From contig NC_080067.1 in assembly GCF_949987535.1 (NCBI RefSeq), positions 29,726,039-29,790,038 of the forward strand: DNA of 64,000 nucleotides, written 5' to 3'. The notes beneath the pieces were generated by a model that did no database searches, was not told where the DNA came from, and saw nothing but the letters and a program-made list of their open reading frames with translations. Positions 58,901 through 64,000 of this stretch are shown one piece after another; positions within the stretch are counted from its first letter, which is position 1, and the number at the start of each line of letters is the position of its first letter. A program made the translations under genes and the position numbers. Source of the stretch: Balaenoptera acutorostrata (Eukaryota; Chordata; Mammalia; Artiodactyla; Balaenopteridae).

Positions 58901-59833
58901 GATGTTTTTCTTTTGTCTTGAGGTAGGCTTGTATAGCTATAAACTTCCCTCTTAGAACTGCTTTTGCTGCATCCCATAGGTTTTGAATCATCGTGTTTTC
59001 ATTGTCATTTGTCTCCAGGTATTTTTTGATTTCCTCTTTGATTTCTTCAGTGATCTCTTGGTTATTTAGTAACGCAGTGTTTAGCCTCCATGTGTTTGTG
59101 TTTTTTACGTTTTTTTCCCTGTAATTCATTTCTAATCTCACAGTGTTGTGGCCAGAAAAGATGCTTGATATGATTTCAATTTTCTTAAATTTACTGTAGC
59201 TTGATTTGTGACCCAAGATGTGATCTATCCTGGAGAATGTTCCGTGTGCACTTGAGAAGAAAGTGTAATCTGCTGTTTTGGATGGAATGTCCTATAAATA
59301 TCAATTAACTCAATCTGGTCTATTGTGTCATTTTAAGCTTCTGTTTCCTTATTTATTTTCATTTTGGATGATCTGTCCATTGGTGTAAGTGAGGTGTTCA
59401 AGTCCCCCAATATTATTGTGTTACTGTCAATTTCTTCTGTTATAGCTGTTAGCAGTTGCCTTATGTATTGAGGTGCTCCTATGTTGGGTGCATGTATATT
59501 TCTAATTGTTATATCTTCTTCTTGGATTGATCCCTTGATCATTATGTAGTGTCCTTCCTTGTCTCTTGTAACATTCTTTATTTTAAAGTCTATTTTATCT
59601 GATATGAGTATTGCTACTCCAGCTTTCTTTTGATTTCCATTTGCATGGGATATCTTTTTCCATCCCCTCACTTTCAGTCTGTATGTGTCCCTAGGTCTGA
59701 AGTGGATCTCTTGTAGACAGCATATAGATGGGTCTTGTTTTTGTATCCATTCAGCAAGCCTGTGTCTTTTGGTTGGAGCATTTAATCCATTCACGTTGAA
59801 GGTAATTATTGATATGTATGTTCCTATGACCAT
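55986..59833 (-). pseudogene. L1-B ORF2 (endonuclease/reverse transcriptase), broken
   Basis: The footprint is about 3.85 kb. ORF2 starts at the ATG whose first base is 59833 (MVIGTYISIITFNVNGLNAP). The endonuclease keeps CCLQEIHF and GDLNTSLTPMDR, then loses frame by a one-base deletion near 59337 (after KETEA). A second block (58599-59216) includes SAHGTFSRIDH-type sequence just upstream and ends at a TAG (58599-58601) in place of Tyr. The RT block at 57786-58148 has intact motif A ([13 protein letters not shown]) and [13 protein letters not shown], and further on motif C reads LADDMIL near 57.73 kb. The C-terminal block has [12 protein letters not shown] (57.0-56.3 kb region). The usual C-terminus is altered by a 35-bp duplication (55993-56062), which extends the frame to 55886. 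Non-functional. Confidence 0.9.
55993..56062. repeat. Perfect 35-bp tandem duplication in L1-B
   Basis: The 35-base unit beginning ccacatatatgcgataatat is repeated exactly at 55993-56027 and 56028-56062. It lies at the end of ORF2 and changes the reading frame there. Confidence 0.95.
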
Positions 59834-59890
59834 TTTCTTAATTGTTTTGGGTTTGTTTTTGTAGGACCTTTTCTTTCTTGTGTTTCCCAC

Positions 59891-60794
59891 TTAGAGAAGT
59901 TCCTTTAGCATTTGTTGTAGAGCTGGTTTGGTGGTGCTGAATTCTCTTAGCTTTTGCTTGTCTTTAAAGCTTTTGATTTCTCCATCAAATCTGAATGAGA
60001 TCCTTGCTGGGTAGAGTAATCTTGGTTGTAGGTTCTTCCCTTTCATCACTTTAAGTATATCATGCCACTCCCTTCTGGCTTGTAGAATTTCTGCTGAGAA
60101 ATCAGCTGTTAACCTTATGGGAGTTCCCTTGTATGTTATTTGTCATTTTTCCCTTGCTCCTTTCAATAATTTTTCTTGGTCTTTAAATTTTGCCAGTTTG
60201 ATTACTATGTGTTTTGGCGTGTTTCTCCTTGGGTTTATCCTGTATGGGACTTGCTGCGCTTCCTGGACTTGGGTGGCTATTTCCTTTCCCATGTTAGGGA
60301 AGTTTTCGACTATAATCACTTCAAATATTTTCTCTGGTCCTTTCTCTCTCTCTCCTCCCTCTGGCACCCCTATAATATGAATGTTGTTGCATTTAATGTT
60401 GTCCCAGAGGTCTCTTAGGCTGTCTTTATTTCTTTTCATTCTTTTTTCTTTAGTCTGTTTCGCAGCAGTGAATTCCACCATTCTGTCTTCCAGGTCACTT
60501 ATCCGTTCTTCTGCCTCAGTTATTCTGCTGTTGATTCCTTCTAGTGTAGTTTTCATTTCAGTTATTGTATTGTTCATCTCTGTTTGTTTGTTCTTTAATT
60601 CTTCTAGGTCTTTGTTAAACATTTCTTGCATCTTCTCAATCTTTGCCTCCATTCTTTTTCCGAGGTCCTGGGTCATCTTCACTATCATTATTCTGAATTC
60701 TTTTTCTGGAAGCTTGCCTATCTCCACTTCATTGTTGTTTTTCTGGGGTTTTATCTTGTTCCTTCATCTGGTATATAGCCCTCTGCCTTTTCAT
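59891..60794 (-). pseudogene. L1-B ORF1 (RNA-binding chaperone), broken
   Basis: The footprint is about 900 bases. The likely initiator is the ATG complementary to 60792-60794 (MKRQRAIYQMKEQ). That frame runs into TGA after about 20 codons because of a frameshift. The main surviving frame (60143-60727, 194 codons) has a coiled coil (INSRITEAEERISDLEDR), then the RRM-like part (NIHIIGVPEGGEREKG, PRHIVIKLAKF-type PKHIVIKLAKFKDQEKLL). A TGA at 60140-60142 replaces an Arg codon. The final stop would be at 59891-59893. ORF1p is needed for L1 ribonucleoprotein assembly, and this copy is disabled. Confidence 0.88.
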
Positions 60795-61681
60795 CTTGTC
60801 TGTCTTTCTGTGAATGTGGTTTTTGGTCCACAGGCTGCAGGATTGTAGTTCTTCTTGCTTCTGCTGTCTGCCCTCTGGTGGATGAGGCTATCTAAGAGGC
60901 TTTTGGGAGGGACTGGTGGTGGGTAGAGCTGACTGTTGCTGTGGTGGGCAGAGCTCAGTAAAACTTTAATCCACTTGACTGTTGTTGGGTGGGGCTGGGT
61001 TTACTCCCTGTTGGTTGTTTGGCCTGAGGCAACCCAACACTGGAGCCTACCTGGGCTCTTTTGTGGGGCTAATGGTGGACTCTGGGAGGGCTCACACCAA
61101 GGAATACTTCCCAGAACTTCTGCTGCCAGTGTCCTTGTCCCCATGGTGAGCCACAGCCACCCCCTGCCTCAGCAGGAGACCCTCCAACACTAGGAGGTCA
61201 GTCTGGTTCAGTCTCCCCTGGGGTCACTGCCCCTTCCCCTGGGTCCCTATGCGCACACTACTTTGTGTGTGCCCTCCAAGAGTGGAGTCTTTGTTTCCCC
61301 CAGTCCTGTCGAAGTCCTGCAATCAAATCCCACTAGACTTCAAAGTCTGTTTCTCTATGATTTCCTCCTCCCATTGCCAGACCCCAGGTTGGGAAGCCTG
61401 ACATGGGGCTCAGAACCTTCACTCCAGTGGGTGGACTTCTGTGGTATAAGTGTTCTCCAGCCTGTGAGTCACCCACCTACCAGTTATGGGATTTGATTTT
61501 ACTGTGATTGCGCCCCTCCTACCATCTCATTGTGGCTTCTCCTTTGTCTTTGGATGTGGGGTATCTTTTTTGGTGAGTTCCAGTGTCTTCCTGCTGATGA
61601 TTGTCCAGCAGCTAGTTGTGATTCTGGTGTTCTCGCAAGAGGGAGTGAGAGCACGTCCTTCTACTCCACCATCTTGGTTTC
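60795..61681 (-). promoter_or_regulatory. L1-B 5' UTR (internal promoter region)
   Basis: About 0.88 kb on the minus strand, beginning near 'aaaccaagatggtggagtag' and leading to ORF1. It is shorter than the L1-A 5' UTR (about 1.5 kb) and without obvious similarity to it, so the two L1s seem to belong to different promoter lineages. Promoter function is inferred from position only. Confidence 0.7.
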
Positions 61682-61720
61682 TAATCCCCCAAGTATTGTT
61701 AACATTTAAAGCTGAGATCC

Positions 61721-61847
61721 CTCCCCCCCACAAAAGAAAAGATCAGTGTTAGTATTAGCCTACATTAGACACAATTAGAAAGGAAAATCTGCAAGTAATA
61801 AAAATACTGTGCTTTCCAAAAAAATTAAAAAATAAAAAATAAATAAA
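61721..61847 (+). mobile_element. Short A-tailed insertion of unknown source
   Basis: Between two copies of taaagctgag (61707-61716 and 61848-61857) lies about 130 bases ending in an A-rich tail ('aaaaaaattaaaaaataaaa'). It looks like a small retroposed fragment. Its source is not recognised. Confidence 0.45.
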
Positions 61848-61857
61848 TAAAGCTGAG

Positions 61858-62135
61858 GGCTTCCCTGGTGGCGCAGTGGTTGAGAATCTGCCTGCTAATG
61901 CAGGGGACACGGGTTCGAGCCCTGGTCTGGGAAGATCCCACATGCCGTGGAGCAACTAAGCCCGTGAGCCACAACTACTAAGCCTGCGCGTCTGGAGCCT
62001 GTGCTCCGCAGCAAGAGAGGCCACGATAGTGAGAGGCCCATGCACCGCGATGAAGAGTGGCCCCCGCTTGCTGCAACTAGAGAAAGCCCTCGCACAGAAA
62101 TGAAGACCCAACACAGCCAAAAATAAATAAATAAA
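61858..62135 (+). mobile_element. CHR-2-type cetacean SINE
   Basis: Plus-strand copy from ggcttccctggtggcgcagt to the AAAT tail, B box ggttcgagccc at about 61912-61922. It is flanked by aaataaataaagctgag at 61841-61857 and 62129-62145. The target was the A-rich tail of the preceding small insertion. Confidence 0.93.
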
Positions 62136-62145
62136 TAAAGCTGAG

Positions 62146-62700
62146 ATTCCATTCAAATTTCTTCAGTTGTCCTAATAATGTAATTAGGGCAAAAGGATAC
62201 AGTTCAGACTCACGTGTTGCATTCAGTTGTCATGTCTCTTTAGTCTCTTTCAGTCAGTAACAGTTTCTTGGTCTTCCCTTCAGTTTCATGACTTTAATGA
62301 TCAGTTATTTTGGAGAACACCCTTCAGTTTGGGTTTGTATTTTTTTTTTTTTAATGATGAGATTCAAGCATCTTTGAGGGGCTCTCTCAGATGTGATATG
62401 GTGTTCTTCCCATTACATCCTATCAGGAGGCTTGTGATTTTGAATTGTCCTATGTCTGATGATCTTCACTTTGATTGCTTGTTAAGGTGGTGTCCGCTAG
62501 GTTTCTCCACCGTAAAATTATTCTTTTCTTCTTGCAGTTTATAAGTAATTTTTGCAAAGGTAATTTGAGACTCTGAAATATTCTTTCTTATCATACTTTC
62601 CATCTATTTATTTATTTATATAGTTTTGAACTCATGGATTTCTATTTTATTTAATGGACTATTTTCCATCACTATTAGTATTTATTTAGATTCTCAAAAG
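62146..62700 (+). mobile_element. Old L1M-like element, right part
   Basis: 'attcaaatttcttcagttgt', 'caaaaggatacagttcagac', 'gttgtcatgtctctttagtc' and 'ggtggtgtccgctaggtttc' continue the element broken at 55188. A T run lies at about 62339-62352. Confidence 0.6.
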
Positions 62701-63238
62701 TCCCAGGTGAGATCAGTGGGAGCCCTGTCAAGCACATAGCTAAAACTCCTCACCCTACTATGTATTGCCTTCCTCTCTCTAAGTGTAACACATTCTTTAC
62801 GTAGTTAGTATATTCTTCTGTTATCAGCTTGCTAGCTAAGGGTGCTTTGTCACCACTGAAAACTTTTATTGATTTCCACCCCAGAAAATTTGGGTAAATT
62901 ACTGCAATTAGGCACTGAATGTCAGAGTATCCATACTTTTGGCTCATATCAATGTTTATTCCTGCATATTTTTATAGTATATACATTAAATTACTTTAAA
63001 AATAACTAAAATCTTTTAGTCTCTGAGAACTAACATCCCTTAATTATGATGCCATCTGCTATGAAATAATCAGCTTTCCATTTGTTGTTTCCAACTTAGA
63101 AATATTTATGATATTTATGTGCATGTTTGATTCCAGCTACCTCAAAAAAAGAATTTGAATTTTCCTATAAAAGTAACATGTTTATGAAATAGGAGAGCTA
63201 AAATAAGAAAGTAGGAATATAAACCATTACCAGAGGAG
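62701..63238. other. Unannotated stretch
   Basis: AT-rich. Nothing recognised. Confidence 0.35.
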
Positions 63239-63919
63239 AATCAATGATCCCTCCTCCCTGCACCCCTCAACCCCCACCCCTGGCCTCTGGAAACCACCAG
63301 TTTGTTTTCTGTTTCTATGAGTTTGGTTTTTTTAGGTTCCACACATATTTGAGATCATGCAGAATTTGTCTTTCTCTGTCTGACTTATTTCATTTAGCAT
63401 AATGCCCTCAAGGTCCATGCATGTTGTCACAAGGTCAGGATTTCCTTTTCTTTTATAGCTGAAGAATATTCCACTGTAAACGTATACACCACATTTTCTT
63501 TATTCAATCATCTGTTAATGGACTCTTAGGTTGTTTCCATGTCTTGGCTAATGTAAATAATACTGCAGTGATCATGGGGGTGCAGATATCTTTTCGAGAT
63601 AGTGGTTTCATTTCCTTTGGATATGTACCCAGAAGTAGAATTGTTGGATCACATAGTAGTTCTATTTTTAAATTTTTGAGGAACCTCCATACTGTTTTCC
63701 ACAGTGGCTGCTCCAATTTATATTCCCACCAACAGTGCACAAGGATTCCTTTTTCTCCACATCCTTGACAACACCTGTTATCCTTTGCCTTTTTGATAAT
63801 AGCCAGTCTAACAGGTATGAGATACTATCTCATTGTGGTTTTGATTTGCATTTCCCTGATGATTAGTGATGTTGAGCTCCTCTTCGTGTATTTATCGGCC
63901 ATTTGAATATCTTCTTTGG
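63239..63919 (-). mobile_element. L1 fragment (older subfamily)
   Basis: 'ccaccagtttgttttctgtt', 'caaggtccatgcatgttgtc', 'tacccagaagtagaattgtt' and 'ctcattgtggttttgatttg' are ORF2 C-terminal/3' UTR sequence in reverse. The start lacks a poly(T), so the 3' end is missing or degraded. Surviving frame pieces (63504-63740) keep the ORF2 C-terminal [20 protein letters not shown] phrase. The fragment abuts MER5A. Confidence 0.8.
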
Positions 63920-63920
63920 A

Positions 63921-63995
63921 AGAATTTACATTTTTAACAAGTTTCTATATAATGCTGATACTGCTGGTTCAGGAACCACACTTTGTTAACCACTG
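63921..63995 (+). mobile_element. MER5A-like hAT-Charlie fragment
   Basis: 'gaatttacatttttaacaag', 'aatgctgatactgctggttc', 'ggaaccacactttgttaacc' and 'actg' form the right end of MER5A with its terminal inverted repeat (CAGTGGTT in reverse) at 63995. The left half is missing. The rest, if any, lies outside the window. Confidence 0.75.
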
Positions 63996-64000
63996 CTCCA

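Larger units (their letters stand above)
55197..61690 (-). mobile_element. L1-B insertion, near full length with probable 3' transduction
   Basis: The inserted unit is about 6.49 kb between two copies of aagtattg (55189-55196 and 61691-61698). On the minus strand it starts with a 5' UTR ('aaaccaagatggtggagtag'), then has ORF1, ORF2 and the L1 3' UTR, which ends in a short A-rich stretch at about 55758-55800. About 0.55 kb of non-L1 AT-rich sequence follows, then AATAAA (plus-strand tttatt at 55243-55248 and 55225-55230) and an A-rich tail (55202-55229). This is the arrangement expected when transcription runs past the L1 poly(A) site. Both ORFs are broken. Confidence 0.8.

Noticed and set aside
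60381..60848. 155-codon plus-strand frame rich in Leu, Ser and Phe
   Set aside because: It is antisense to L1-B ORF1. Similar antisense frames occur over L1-A (for example 50614-50937) and carry no domain.
61486..61752. 88-codon plus-strand frame at the L1-B 5' end
   Set aside because: It is antisense to the L1-B 5' UTR and runs out into flanking sequence.

Overview
The window is intergenic or intronic DNA from a mammal, most likely a cetacean. The main evidence is five copies of an approximately 300-bp tRNA-headed SINE of the cetacean CHR-2 type. There is also one shorter CHR-1-type SINE and several L1s whose 3' ends look like cetartiodactyl L1. Nothing resembling the ruminant BovB or Bov-tA repeats was seen. 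Species and chromosome cannot be read from the sequence. No exon of a host multi-exon gene, no rRNA and no functional tRNA gene was recognised. The only intact recognisable protein-coding frame of host origin is a 25-codon RPL41 retrocopy, too short for ordinary ORF calling.

Layout. Positions 1-6.5 kb: sparse old repeats (CHR-1 SINE, L2, L1M remnants, a CHR-2 SINE). 6.5-9.8 kb: a two-LTR ERVL-MaLR provirus on the minus strand whose 5' LTR is split by later insertions. 9.8-14 kb: L2 and L1 pieces nested in one another, with the RPL41 retrocopy inside an L1. 14-29.5 kb: MLT1-type LTRs, MIR and L2 relics, two CHR-2 SINEs and long stretches without a recognised feature. 29.7-30.5 kb: a broken BEX-family retrocopy. 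31-45.4 kb: L2, a Tigger DNA transposon with TA duplications, an old L1/HAL1 body interrupted by LTRs, an unclassified GC-richer segment near 39.5-40.7 kb, a CHR-2 SINE and a MaLR LTR. 45.5-53 kb: a near full-length L1 (L1-A, about 6.7 kb, minus strand) inserted in an older L1. 55.2-61.7 kb: a second near full-length L1 (L1-B, minus strand) inserted in another old L1, apparently with about 0.55 kb of 3'-transduced sequence. The end holds a CHR-2 SINE, an L1 fragment and the end of a MER5A DNA element.

The window therefore records layered retrotransposition rather than a set of cooperating genes. L1 enzymes presumably made most of the inserts: L1 copies, SINEs, the RPL41 and BEX retrocopies, and two tail-only micro-insertions. 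L1-A and L1-B both carry stops and frameshifts in ORF1 and ORF2 and should be inactive, and L1-A also lacks a catalytic aspartate of its reverse transcriptase. They have unrelated-looking 5' UTRs but similar bodies and lie in the same orientation about 9-10 kb apart, so they are potential partners for unequal recombination.

Repeat family names come from recall of consensus sequences and were not checked by database search. Boundaries of old elements are approximate, usually within 10-40 bases, except where a target-site duplication fixes them.
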